A stretch of DNA of 15,065 bases from Holosporales bacterium (GTDB taxonomy: Bacteria > Pseudomonadota > Alphaproteobacteria > RUG11792): assembly GCA_031267545.1 (NCBI GenBank), contig JAIRYU010000048.1, positions 1 to 15,065 on the forward strand, in the 5' to 3' direction. The notes beneath the pieces were generated by a model. The model did no database searches. It was given only the letters and a program-made list of their open reading frames with translations, and was not told the DNA's origin. Each line of letters starts with the position of its first letter. Position 1 is the first letter of the stretch. A program made the position numbers and the translations under genes. Below are positions 7,818-14,839 of the stretch, in pieces.

Positions 7818-8708
7818 CTACATCATGCACTCGATACTCGAAACTATCTCGGTAAGCTCCTGCGTAATTTTGTCCTGTCTGATCTTGTTGCGCTTGATTC
7901 GCAACTCGTCAAACATATCGTCTGCATTTTTTACGGAAGCGTCCATCGCCATAACTCTTGCCGAAAATTCCGATATAAGATGTTCTGTTATGACGCATAT
8001 GAACGCCTCATAGAGATATGCGTTGAGTAAATCGGTCATAAAGACCTCGGAGCAGTCTTCTATCTCTACAATTTCGCTATCGCAGGGCTTTGCTTCGATT
8101 GGGAATATCGTAGAAATCTGAGCCTTCTGTGTAAGGACATTCTCGAACTTTCCGCTAACGACAAGTACTGTGGTAACGCCATGATCGACCACATACCTAA
8201 TTACTAGGTCTGATAAATACTTGGCAAACTCAGGCGCCGGCTGTATATCGGGACATCGATTAAATTCTGCAAATTGTGGCCTCCTCGACGCAATCGCCGC
8301 CTCTCCAATCTTCCCGAAAATCTCGACGTATGCGTTGTTATACAGTTCGATAAGCTCCGACGCCGAATGCAAAACGTGTTGATTGAACGGGCCGCAGAAT
8401 CCCTGATCAGCGGACAATACAACAATTAGCGCAGAGGACTCCGATCCATCCGCCCCGCCGCCAAGGCTAGCCGGCCCTGAGAAAACTCTACGCGTCCAGG
8501 AATTTGACTCGACTCTGTTGCAGAGGATATGCTCCTTAGCGGCTTTACCGAGCATATCCAATAATATACCGGCGCATCGCTTAGCTTGCGTATGCGTATT
8601 ATTGATTTTTGCTAGTTTAACTGTTGCGACCATCTTCATGGAGTTCATAGCCTTGATGATGCTCCCCACAGCGCTTACCCTGTTTTTGATGGTCTTTAAA
8701 TTTTCCAT
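7818..8708 (-). CDS. atpG: F1 ATP synthase gamma subunit
   Basis: A 296-residue central rotor-stalk subunit of F1. The N-terminal helix has the family pattern: LKTIKNRVSAV, then KAMNSMKMVATVKL at about 19-32, where KxMKMVAxxKL is the usual core. SADQGFCGPFN (about 99-109) corresponds to the conserved SDrGLCGgyN segment. The C-terminal helix is also typical: ARVMAMDASVKNAD, then NKIRQDKITQELTEIVSS. The length is normal. The ATG follows the atpA TAA directly (TAAATG) and no Shine-Dalgarno sequence is evident, so it is probably translated by ribosomes leaving atpA. The window holds no atpD or atpC after it, unlike the usual HAGDC order. Confidence 0.97.
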   Translation of the reverse strand: MENLKTIKNRVSAVGSIIKAMNSMKMVATVKLAKINNTHTQAKRCAGILLDMLGKAAKEHILCNRVESNSWTRRVFSGPASLGGGADGSESSALIVVLSADQGFCGPFNQHVLHSASELIELYNNAYVEIFGKIGEAAIASRRPQFAEFNRCPDIQPAPEFAKYLSDLVIRYVVDHGVTTVLVVSGKFENVLTQKAQISTIFPIEAKPCDSEIVEIEDCSEVFMTDLLNAYLYEAFICVITEHLISEFSARVMAMDASVKNADDMFDELRIKRNKIRQDKITQELTEIVSSIECMM

Positions 8709-10271
8709 TTATTGAACGCGACGATTAGTAACATTCCACTTTTCTTTAAACGAAGCTATAAATTCGTCGAGCCTCGCTTTGCTCTGATCAGAAATACAGG
8801 CCTCTTCGTCGATCACGTCGAGTATGTCTGATTCATTTCTAATGGATGACAGAAACTCTGATTCGAACTTACTGACGGATTTTAGATCTACGTCTTTAAG
8901 GTGGCCGTTCATTGCCGCGTAAAGTACGACGACGTGCTCTGAGTTACGCAATGGCGAGTATTGCTGCTGTTTTAAAATTTCCACCATTTTCCCCCCGTTT
9001 GCAAGTCGCTCCTTCGTAGCCCCGTCTAACCCGCTTCCGAACTGAGAGAACGATAACAGCTCATTGTACTGCGCCATTTCAATTTTCATATTACTAACCA
9101 CGGATTTCATAGACTTTGTCTGAGCGGCGGAGCCTACTCGACTGACGGATATGCCGGTATTTATCGCCGGTTTTATTCCCTTGTGAAATAGATCTGCTTC
9201 CAAAAACAACTGCCCGTCTGTGATCGATATAATGTTCGTTGGAATGTACGCGGCAACGTCCCCAGATTGGGTTTCGACGATTGGCAACGCAGTAAGCGAA
9301 CCGCCTCCCCTTGCAACGGACAATTTAGCCGCCCTCTCCAAAAGTCTCGCGTGCAAGTAGAATACGTCGCCCGGAAACGCTTCTCTCCCAGGCGGACGTC
9401 TGAGCAACAGCGATATCTGGCGATACGCAACGGCATGTTTCGTCAAATCGTCATATACTATCAATGCGTGCATTCCGTTATCTCTAAAGTACTCCCCCAT
9501 TGAGCACGCCGCGTATGGAGCAATATATTGCATAGCGGCTGGATCTGACGCTGTCGCCGCCACAACGATAGTATATTCCATTGCTCCCGAGTCTATGAGG
9601 GTTTGTACGATTCCAACTACGGTAGATCTTTTTTGTCCTATCGCAACGTATATGCAATACGTCTTTTTATCCGACGGTAGTTTGTCGTTGTATTGCTTCT
9701 GGTTAATAATCGCATCAATGGCAATGGCTGTCTTTCCGGTCTGTCTGTCTCCGATAATCAGCTCTCTCTGTCCTTTCCCAATTGGGAATAATGCGTCTAT
9801 CACTCTGATACCAGTCCACATTGGTTCGCTAATAGACTTTCTGTCGATTATCCCCGGAGCTCCGCGCTCAACTTCGGATCTGGTTACGTTTTCAATAGGA
9901 ACATCTGAATCTATCGGTTCTCCAAGGGCATTGACTACCCTTCCAAGAAGTCCCATGCCTACGTTAACGCTGGAAGTTTCGTATGTTCTCTTTACTAGAT
10001 CGCCCTCCTTGATTAGAGCGTCGTCGCCTATTGTCATGCAGCCAACGTTATCAGTCTCAAGATTCGTGGCAATGGCTTTAACAATGGCATTAGTTTCGGA
10101 TGAGACAATGTCAACTAACTCACCGGCCTTTACATTCTCCAATCCAAATACCCTGACGATACCGTCGCTAACAGACAGGACATACCCAGTTTCAGACACG
10201 TCTACATACGCAGAAAATTCAGAGATTTTTTCTCGTAATAACGTCGATATTTCTACGGCTTTAACTCTCAT
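8709..10271 (-). CDS. atpA: F1 ATP synthase alpha subunit
   Basis: A 520-residue non-catalytic nucleotide-binding subunit that forms the F1 hexamer with beta. The beta-barrel start is SETGYVLSVSDGIVRVFGL (26-44). Walker A is GDRQTGKT (174-181). The stretch ETQSGDVAAYIPTNIISITD (333-352) is nearly invariant in the family. The arginine finger is Arg378 in ISVSRVGSAAQ, which completes the catalytic site on beta. The C-terminal domain contains SQFGSGLD (409-416). The length is a little above the usual 502-513. Its ATG overlaps the atpH stop by four bases (ATGA), the classic coupling in this operon, and it is followed directly by atpG. Confidence 0.98.
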   Translation of the reverse strand: MRVKAVEISTLLREKISEFSAYVDVSETGYVLSVSDGIVRVFGLENVKAGELVDIVSSETNAIVKAIATNLETDNVGCMTIGDDALIKEGDLVKRTYETSSVNVGMGLLGRVVNALGEPIDSDVPIENVTRSEVERGAPGIIDRKSISEPMWTGIRVIDALFPIGKGQRELIIGDRQTGKTAIAIDAIINQKQYNDKLPSDKKTYCIYVAIGQKRSTVVGIVQTLIDSGAMEYTIVVAATASDPAAMQYIAPYAACSMGEYFRDNGMHALIVYDDLTKHAVAYRQISLLLRRPPGREAFPGDVFYLHARLLERAAKLSVARGGGSLTALPIVETQSGDVAAYIPTNIISITDGQLFLEADLFHKGIKPAINTGISVSRVGSAAQTKSMKSVVSNMKIEMAQYNELLSFSQFGSGLDGATKERLANGGKMVEILKQQQYSPLRNSEHVVVLYAAMNGHLKDVDLKSVSKFESEFLSSIRNESDILDVIDEEACISDQSKARLDEFIASFKEKWNVTNRRVQ

Positions 10272-10870
10272 AACGTACTGCTTGCTCTCAAATTCCTGTA
10301 ATACGCAAGCAACTGCCTTAGCTTAGCCATAGCAGATGCGTCTACAATGACTTCCTCCGATGCTATTTTGATGCCCGCCAGAATTTTCTCATTGATCTTG
10401 TACCTTATTATAGCCCTTTCGTCGAAGGCGTCAGATATTAATTTTTCGATCCTAGCCTTCTGGTCTGGCGATAGTTCAACGGTTGATGAAACTATGACGT
10501 TACGCATGCCCCTGTATTTTGCGATCGCCACGTTAAACACATACCTGATTTTCCCAATGATATTGAATCTTCTGTTGTAAACAACTTGTCGTATGAATGC
10601 GCGAAAGATACGGCAGAGAGCGAGGTGACCCCCAACAATTTCCCAGCCAGCATCGAGATTAGAAACGTTTACACAACCGCCGGTAAGCCACTTTTTCACT
10701 GAAGGTTGTTCCTTAAAAAAGACGCATAGCTTTTCGAAATCATCAAAAATTTCGTGAAGGCAACCAGCCGCTTTTCCCTCGTTGAAGAGGGCCCTTGCAT
10801 ACCTCCCCGGAACGGAGGCGTATAACACATTTAGGCTGCTTATATCCACGCTTAATACCGGCGACGACAT
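10268..10870 (-). CDS. atpH: F1 ATP synthase delta subunit
   Basis: A 200-residue peripheral-stalk subunit that links F1 to the b subunits. VPGRYARALF (residues 20-29) is the family N-terminal signature. The C-terminal ILAGIKIASEEVIVDAS followed by KLRQL matches the conserved LIGGixixxxxxxiDxSxxxrLxxL end. The frame stays open upstream to a GTG at 10930, which would give 220 residues. I chose the ATG at 10870 because the promoter-like TTGTGC-17-TATAAT lies inside that extension and because GRYARALF then sits at the usual distance from the start. The leader would be only about ten bases, without a strong Shine-Dalgarno sequence. It is first in atpH-atpA-atpG and divergent from rpmB. Confidence 0.93.
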   Translation of the reverse strand: MSSPVLSVDISSLNVLYASVPGRYARALFNEGKAAGCLHEIFDDFEKLCVFFKEQPSVKKWLTGGCVNVSNLDAGWEIVGGHLALCRIFRAFIRQVVYNRRFNIIGKIRYVFNVAIAKYRGMRNVIVSSTVELSPDQKARIEKLISDAFDERAIIRYKINEKILAGIKIASEEVIVDASAMAKLRQLLAYYRNLRASSTL

Positions 10871-10886
10871 ACTGCCAACACACGTA

Positions 10887-10915
10887 ATTATACCGCAATT
10901 GTATGACGAGCACAA
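10887..10915 (-). promoter_or_regulatory. Sigma70-like promoter for the atpH-atpA-atpG block
   Basis: Read on the minus strand: TTGTGC (10910-10915), a 17-base spacer and a perfect TATAAT (10887-10892). Transcription would begin near 10880, about ten bases before the ATG at 10870. It lies in the divergent gap with rpmB. Confidence 0.6.
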
Positions 10916-10923
10916 CTTCTCAG

Positions 10924-10953
10924 TTGACACAGTGGCGATACCGATGATACCGT
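10924..10953 (+). promoter_or_regulatory. Promoter candidate for rpmB-secB
   Basis: A perfect TTGACA (10924-10929) is followed after 18 bases by TACCGT (10948-10953), preceded by TGA, so a TGn extension is present. The -10 match is weak (3/6). A start near 10960 would leave a leader of about 53 bases before the ATG at 11014. No better -10 pairs with this -35. Confidence 0.4.
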
Positions 10954-11013
10954 GAATGACGATGTGGGATTGCCCGCAATATGAATAATAGCGGTATTTG
11001 GGATAGGTGCGAT

Positions 11014-11313
11014 ATGACGAGACGGTGTGAGTTAACTGGTAAGACGGTGCAGTATGGGTGCAACGTCAGTCACGCAAATAACAAACTAACGAAGAGGTTT
11101 TTGCCAAACTTACAGAGCGTTTCTCTATTCAGCGAGGCTCTCAAACAGGTCGTGCGAATCCGCGCAACGCCGTATGGAGTTAGATGCGTGGAGGCTAACG
11201 GCGGTCTTGATAACTATCTGTTGAAGGTTGGAAACGCCGATCTGAGCAGGAAAATGTTGGCGGTCAAACGGCAGCTTAAAGCGAGGCAATCTCGTAATCC
11301 GGAGGACGTCTAA
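11014..11313 (+). CDS. rpmB: 50S ribosomal protein L28 (bL28)
   Basis: A 99-residue protein of the large ribosomal subunit. Conserved segments are MTRRCELTGK at the start, NVSHANNK (18-25), RRFLPNLQ-like KRFLPNLQ (28-35) and GGLDNYLLK (63-71), in the long alphaproteobacterial form with a basic C-terminal tail. The frame is open from an ATG at 10981, but MxRRCELTGK is the family N-terminus, and ATG 11014 has GGATAGG just upstream, so I use 11014. The TAA at 11311-11313 shares one base with the secB ATG (TAATG). Confidence 0.96.
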   Translation: MTRRCELTGKTVQYGCNVSHANNKLTKRFLPNLQSVSLFSEALKQVVRIRATPYGVRCVEANGGLDNYLLKVGNADLSRKMLAVKRQLKARQSRNPEDV

Positions 11314-11792
11314 TGGACGGCCGGCAACAAAATGGCGCAACCGCTCCGCAGAGCCCGTTTCATATCCACGATCAATACGTAAAGGACCTTACATTTGAGA
11401 ATCCGAATTTCCTGGTAAAGTATGAGAAGGACGCGCCTCAGCAGGATGTGTCCGTTGGAATTGAGGTAACGGTCGCGTCGCTTGGAAATGACAATTATGA
11501 AACTATGTTGGACTTGAAGGTCAAGTCGGATGTTGGCGGCGAGCAACTGTTTGTATTAGAGCTGAGATACGCGGGAGTGGTAGCGACCGCTAACAACCTA
11601 GAGAATGACGTACTTGAGGCGGTTCTGTTCGTGCATTGTCCGTTTCTCATGTTCCCATACGCTAGATTCGTTGTTTCGACAATCATAAGTTCCGGCGGAT
11701 ATCCGCCTCTAATGATAGATCCAATCGATTTCGCCTCGCTGTATCTTTCGAAGAAGGAACAGAACGAGAGAGGCAGCGGTAAGCTGACGTAG
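11313..11792 (+). CDS. secB: Protein-export chaperone SecB
   Basis: A 159-residue cytoplasmic chaperone that holds preproteins unfolded and delivers them to SecA. Conserved segments are YVKDLTFENPN (22-32), a central beta-sheet region with ELRYAGV (about 88-94), CPFLMFPYARFVV (109-121) and the C-terminal GGYPPLMIDPIDFASLY (128-144). The length is normal for alphaproteobacteria. The ATG overlaps the rpmB stop by one base and has a strong GGAGG (11300-11304) eight bases upstream. Pairing with rpmB is unusual enough to note but not diagnostic. SecB would serve the exported proteins encoded nearby, such as the repeat and DUF2608 proteins, which is inference. Confidence 0.97.
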   Translation: MDGRQQNGATAPQSPFHIHDQYVKDLTFENPNFLVKYEKDAPQQDVSVGIEVTVASLGNDNYETMLDLKVKSDVGGEQLFVLELRYAGVVATANNLENDVLEAVLFVHCPFLMFPYARFVVSTIISSGGYPPLMIDPIDFASLYLSKKEQNERGSGKLT

Positions 11793-11854
11793 TTAGCGCG
11801 AACCTAGAAAGCGGCATTACAGCCGTTGCAAGATGCCTAAAGTAGGTATGAGTG

Positions 11855-11863
11855 TGTTACAAT
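11855..11863 (+). promoter_or_regulatory. Extended -10 promoter candidate for glmM
   Basis: TGTTACAAT (11855-11863) is TGn plus TACAAT (5/6) with no clear -35. Transcription would start near 11870, leaving about 35 bases before the glmM ATG. The 112-base gap also contains a 4-bp GC hairpin, CGGC/GCCG (11812-11825), without a T-run. Confidence 0.4.
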
Positions 11864-11904
11864 ACGCAAAATTGCAACATTCCAGAAATAGATAAAAATT
11901 GCAG

Positions 11905-13227
11905 ATGCGTCACAATATTTTCGGGACAGACGGGCTAAGGGGAAAAGCGAATGAAGGATTCATAACTCCGGATGCGGTGATGAGACTTGCTGTTTCCGCC
12001 ACCAATTACTGTCGGAATACATACGTTAAGGCTGACGATCATAAGTTTACGGTTGTCATAGGCAAGGATACCAGATTGTCCGGATACATGCTCGAACCGG
12101 CGCTTACTGCGGGATTTATTGCGGCAGGAGCTAATGTCATGCTTCTGGGCCCTATTCCAACTCCAGGCGTAGCATATATGACAAAGTCGCTGAGGGCCGA
12201 TCTCGGTATTGTAATTTCTGCATCACATAATCCGTACCATGACAATGGAATCAAATTTTTCAATGCCGAAGGATTTAAGATATCGGTTGAAGACGAGATC
12301 GGAATCAGCACGGCATTTGAACAACCCCAAGTTCTAACGAGGACTGAACTTATGGGAAAGGCCTGGAGGCTGGACGATGCAGCCGGACGCTACGTTGAGT
12401 TTGCGAAGAGTTCGTTTCCAAGGGAGATGGATTTATCCGGAATGAAGATAGTGGTGGATACCGCGAACGGAGCCGCATACAAAGTTGCCCCTCAAGTATT
12501 CTGGGAATTTGGAGCCGACGTTATAAAAATTGGCAATTCCCCCGACGGCCTCAATATCAACGATAGATGCGGAGTGATGGACACATCGCTTCTTCGGGAT
12601 GAGGTGCTAAGGCGCAAAGCATGCATCGGAATAGCTCTTGACGGAGATGCAGATAGGGTCGTTATAATAGACGAAACCGGGGAACTGATTGACGGCGACT
12701 ACCTCATTGCCGCGATCGCCACGTCATGGCAGAGAAGCGGCAGGTTGCGCGGAGACGCCGTCGTAGCTACGGTTATGACTAACCTTGCAATGGAAAGGTA
12801 CCTCAATTCCATAGGGATTGGCTTAGTAAGAACCGACGTTGGCGACAAACACGTCGTACAAAAGATGTTGGAAATTGGAACAAATATCGGAGGAGAACAG
12901 TCTGGACACATAATTCCTGGCGATCATTCCATGACCGGAGACGGAATAGTGTCAGCTCTTCAGATCCTTGCTTACATCAAGGCTAATGGCGCGCAGGCAA
13001 GTTCCATAAGGAAACTGTATACGCCATGTCCAAGCGTCATAAAAAATATCCCGCTAACTTCATCACGCTCGCTCGATGAGTACAGAAACGCAGGAGAGAA
13101 AATCGTAGGGAATTCGGGGAGAATCATCGTTAGAAAATCAGGCACCGAACCGCTTGTGAGAATACTGATTGAAGCGGAATCGGTATGCGCGCTGAACGCG
13201 GCAGTCGCGGCAATCTGTCGCTTATGA
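11905..13227 (+). CDS. glmM: Phosphoglucosamine mutase GlmM
   Basis: A 440-residue enzyme that converts glucosamine-6-phosphate to glucosamine-1-phosphate on the way to UDP-GlcNAc, so it feeds peptidoglycan and lipid A synthesis. The N-terminus has FGTDGLRG. The catalytic phosphoserine is Ser107 in ISASHNPYHDNGIKFF. The Mg-binding loop is DGDADR (246-251). The sugar-binding loop is GGEQSGH, and the phosphate-binding loop RKSGTEPLVR (410-419) closes the C-terminal domain. Every catalytic loop is intact and the length is standard. The frame extends two codons to a TTG at 11899; I chose ATG 11905 because MxxxxFGTDGxRG is the usual start. No strong Shine-Dalgarno sequence is seen. It follows secB by 112 bases and probably has its own promoter. 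Confidence 0.97.
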   Translation: MRHNIFGTDGLRGKANEGFITPDAVMRLAVSATNYCRNTYVKADDHKFTVVIGKDTRLSGYMLEPALTAGFIAAGANVMLLGPIPTPGVAYMTKSLRADLGIVISASHNPYHDNGIKFFNAEGFKISVEDEIGISTAFEQPQVLTRTELMGKAWRLDDAAGRYVEFAKSSFPREMDLSGMKIVVDTANGAAYKVAPQVFWEFGADVIKIGNSPDGLNINDRCGVMDTSLLRDEVLRRKACIGIALDGDADRVVIIDETGELIDGDYLIAAIATSWQRSGRLRGDAVVATVMTNLAMERYLNSIGIGLVRTDVGDKHVVQKMLEIGTNIGGEQSGHIIPGDHSMTGDGIVSALQILAYIKANGAQASSIRKLYTPCPSVIKNIPLTSSRSLDEYRNAGEKIVGNSGRIIVRKSGTEPLVRILIEAESVCALNAAVAAICRL

Positions 13228-13320
13228 CACCGCGGCGCTATGGCTGAAATAGGTGAGATTATTCGTCTGTCTGGCGTAAAATTTACTAAAAGACAACGCC
13301 GCTTAACGGCTCTTCTGCGC

Positions 13321-13326
13321 TATAAT
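13321..13326 (+). promoter_or_regulatory. -10 element upstream of the NrdD-like gene
   Basis: A perfect TATAAT stands 34 bases before the ATG at 13361, with no good -35 at 16-18 bases. Transcription would start near 13333, which excludes the GTG at 13334 as a practical start and leaves a 28-base leader containing GGAG. A 5-bp inverted repeat, GGCGT (13273-13277) and ACGCC (13296-13300), lies just upstream and could be an operator or part of the glmM 3' end. Confidence 0.4.
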
Positions 13327-13360
13327 TTCAGCTGTGTGGCGTTTAGATGGAGAATCGGTG

Positions 13361-13525
13361 ATGGACGAGAAAAACATCGATAATTGCGAGAGGACTGAGT
13401 GTGAAATCTGGACTAGAGTAATGGGGTACTACAGGCCAGTCGCGGCATTCAACAAGGGTAAACGCAGCGAGTATGATGATAGAAAATGCTTCAAAGAAGT
13501 CCTCTGCGTCGAGCGCGAAGATTAA
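13361..13525 (+). CDS. Small stand-alone protein resembling the NrdD C-terminus
   Basis: A 54-residue protein that resembles only the extreme C-terminus of anaerobic (class III) ribonucleoside-triphosphate reductase NrdD. The match is EIWTRVMGYYRPVAAFNKGKRSE with DRKCF after it, corresponding to the family pattern sRVxGYxRPVxxWNxGKxxEfxxRkxy. Gly22 in RVMGY sits where NrdD carries its glycyl radical, but the catalytic barrel and the four-cysteine zinc site are absent; only Cys9 and Cys14 remain at the start. Small proteins of this type are often annotated as NrdD. The start is ATG 13361 with GGAG (13349-13352) eight bases upstream; GTG 13334 is less likely because a TATAAT lies directly before it. 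It could be a functional partner protein or a remnant; its compact size and good start signals favour a real gene. Confidence 0.65.
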   Translation: MDEKNIDNCERTECEIWTRVMGYYRPVAAFNKGKRSEYDDRKCFKEVLCVERED

Positions 13526-13590
13526 TTTTGTAACTTCCTCCAATTGTGGCGGCTAGGAAAGACCGACTTAGCAGCCCATTGCGGAGCAAC

Positions 13591-13692
13591 ATGAGCCCCG
13601 TTTTGAATGAAGCCAGCGTGGCACCGCTGTTGCGTCTTAGGGCGAATTATGTAAAAATTTATGCAATACTTTTATTGTTGATAGACGCATGA
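13591..13692 (+). CDS. Possible 33-residue leader peptide before the DUF2608 gene
   Basis: A short frame starts at ATG 13591, with GGAG (13583-13586) four bases upstream, and ends in a TGA that overlaps the next gene's ATG by four bases (ATGA). The peptide has a basic middle and a hydrophobic end (YAILLLLIDA). The following gene lacks its own Shine-Dalgarno sequence, so translational coupling is conceivable. No homology was recognised; chance is quite possible for this length. Confidence 0.2.
   Translation: MSPVLNEASVAPLLRLRANYVKIYAILLLLIDA
13630..13657 (+). promoter_or_regulatory. Weak promoter candidate for the DUF2608 gene
   Basis: TTGCGT (13630-13635), a 16-base spacer and TAAAAA (13652-13657). 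The -10 is 4/6 and the -35 is poor beyond TTG. A start near 13664 would leave about 25 bases before ATG 13689. If real, the short upstream frame would not be on this transcript. Confidence 0.25.
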
Positions 13693-14765
13693 AGTTGCTC
13701 ATTGCCGCAGTTTCGGCGTTTTTAGGCGTCTACATAACTTGTAACGCAATTGCTACGCGCGGTGGTATGTTCCATTCGCAACAGATAGTAGAGGCCCAAA
13801 ATTGGGTTGGGGTATTCAAAACGCTGGGCTTCACACGCAACTGCGAGCGCAACGCTTGGGATATTGCTGTTTATGACGTAGACGGAGTTCTGTTTGAACA
13901 GGACACGATCAATCTCCCTTGGTCCGTCTGGACCCAGGTTAGAGAAGATCCGACGGCTAGAACCGCATTTCTCGAATCGCAAAAGTACCCTGTGGAGGTG
14001 GAATTTAATCGTTTTGTCACGAAAATGATAGAATGTGGACACGTGGTGATGATACTAACCGCTTGCGACCCGGCGTCGTGTGAACAAAGGACAAAAGACT
14101 TGAATGCCCTTGGGATATCAGTGCGGGATAGGTGGAGATCTCTAATTCCTGGCGGGGTAGATTTTCGTCTTCGTGGCGACGGCGCAAGATTTAAAGACGG
14201 AATAATTTGCAGTGGACGGCAAGATAAAGGAAGAACGCTACTAGCGGTTTTTGATTGGCTACAAGCACGCCTAAATAGATTGATACCGCAACAAATGCCG
14301 AGATCCCCTTCTGCCCCATCTGAGATTTATGGAGATCTTCCTCATGTTCCGACGTTAGCGCAATCGTTGCATGAGGTGACGCCACGCATTTCACCAATAA
14401 GCCCGGACTGTATATTTCGCCTTACCCTCGAAAGATTTATTAGCGCGACTCCCGGGATCAGCTTTGTCGACGATGACCGTAACAACGTTGTTAGCGTACT
14501 TAAGGCTTGTAAGGACCGAGGAGTTAGATGTACGGCTATTCACTACACTGCGCAGAAAGAGTCACGCGAACAACACTATCCGCCGCTGGCGGACATGCAG
14601 ACATATGTTTTATCGAGATTTGGAATCTTCCTCTCGTCAAGTAACGCAATATCCCTGTACAATACGTTATCCACTCAGCCTGCGCATCCGCTATTCTCAC
14701 GAGTTAAAAATAACCGGAGGACAAAAAGTAGCCAAAATCGCAACACAATCAAATCTAGTAATTAA
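13689..14765 (+). CDS. Exported DUF2608 (HAD-like) protein
   Basis: A 358-residue protein of the DUF2608 type, a HAD-superfamily-like family best known from Rickettsia, Legionella and other intracellular bacteria. Residues 1-22 form a signal peptide (MKLLIAAVSAFLGVY, ending near CNAIA). HAD motif I is DVDGVLF with Asp63 and Asp65. Motif II is the Thr of MILTACD (Thr124). A candidate motif III Lys is Lys180 in RQDKGRT. Motif IV is FVDDDRNN (259-266). All the usual acidic residues are present, so phosphatase-like chemistry is plausible, but the substrate is unknown. A proline-rich stretch at about 199-240 sits between motifs III and IV. The C-terminus is basic and polar (VKNNRRTKSSQNRN). No Shine-Dalgarno sequence precedes ATG 13689. 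Its stop faces the vsr-like gene across 74 bases in which nothing firm was seen. Confidence 0.8.
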   Translation: MKLLIAAVSAFLGVYITCNAIATRGGMFHSQQIVEAQNWVGVFKTLGFTRNCERNAWDIAVYDVDGVLFEQDTINLPWSVWTQVREDPTARTAFLESQKYPVEVEFNRFVTKMIECGHVVMILTACDPASCEQRTKDLNALGISVRDRWRSLIPGGVDFRLRGDGARFKDGIICSGRQDKGRTLLAVFDWLQARLNRLIPQQMPRSPSAPSEIYGDLPHVPTLAQSLHEVTPRISPISPDCIFRLTLERFISATPGISFVDDDRNNVVSVLKACKDRGVRCTAIHYTAQKESREQHYPPLADMQTYVLSRFGIFLSSSNAISLYNTLSTQPAHPLFSRVKNNRRTKSSQNRNTIKSSN

Positions 14766-14839
14766 CGACTAATTATGCATTCGTCTTTCCATAAGTTTAT
14801 TCAAAATAGGAGTATGAAAAACGACGGCCGAATCGGTAG

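Noticed and set aside
9595..10326. A 243-codon plus-strand frame opposite atpA
   Set aside because: It is antisense to a strongly conserved gene, and its composition is that of a reverse-complement shadow with no recognisable domain.
13298..13316. GCCG-CTTAA-CGGC followed by TCTTCT as an intrinsic terminator of glmM
   Set aside because: The stem is only 4 bp and the tail is not a real T-run.
13240..13383. A 47-codon frame between glmM and the NrdD-like gene, with a Fur-N-terminus-like stretch (KFTKRQRRLTALL)
   Set aside because: It overlaps the start of the better supported NrdD-like gene in another frame, has no clear ribosome-binding site, contains the TATAAT promoter candidate, and the resemblance is too short to trust.
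14818..14837. A minus-strand CGA...TCG stem followed by TTTTT as terminator of the vsr gene
   Set aside because: Only three outer base pairs form around a self-complementary CGGCCG core, so no stable hairpin can be argued.
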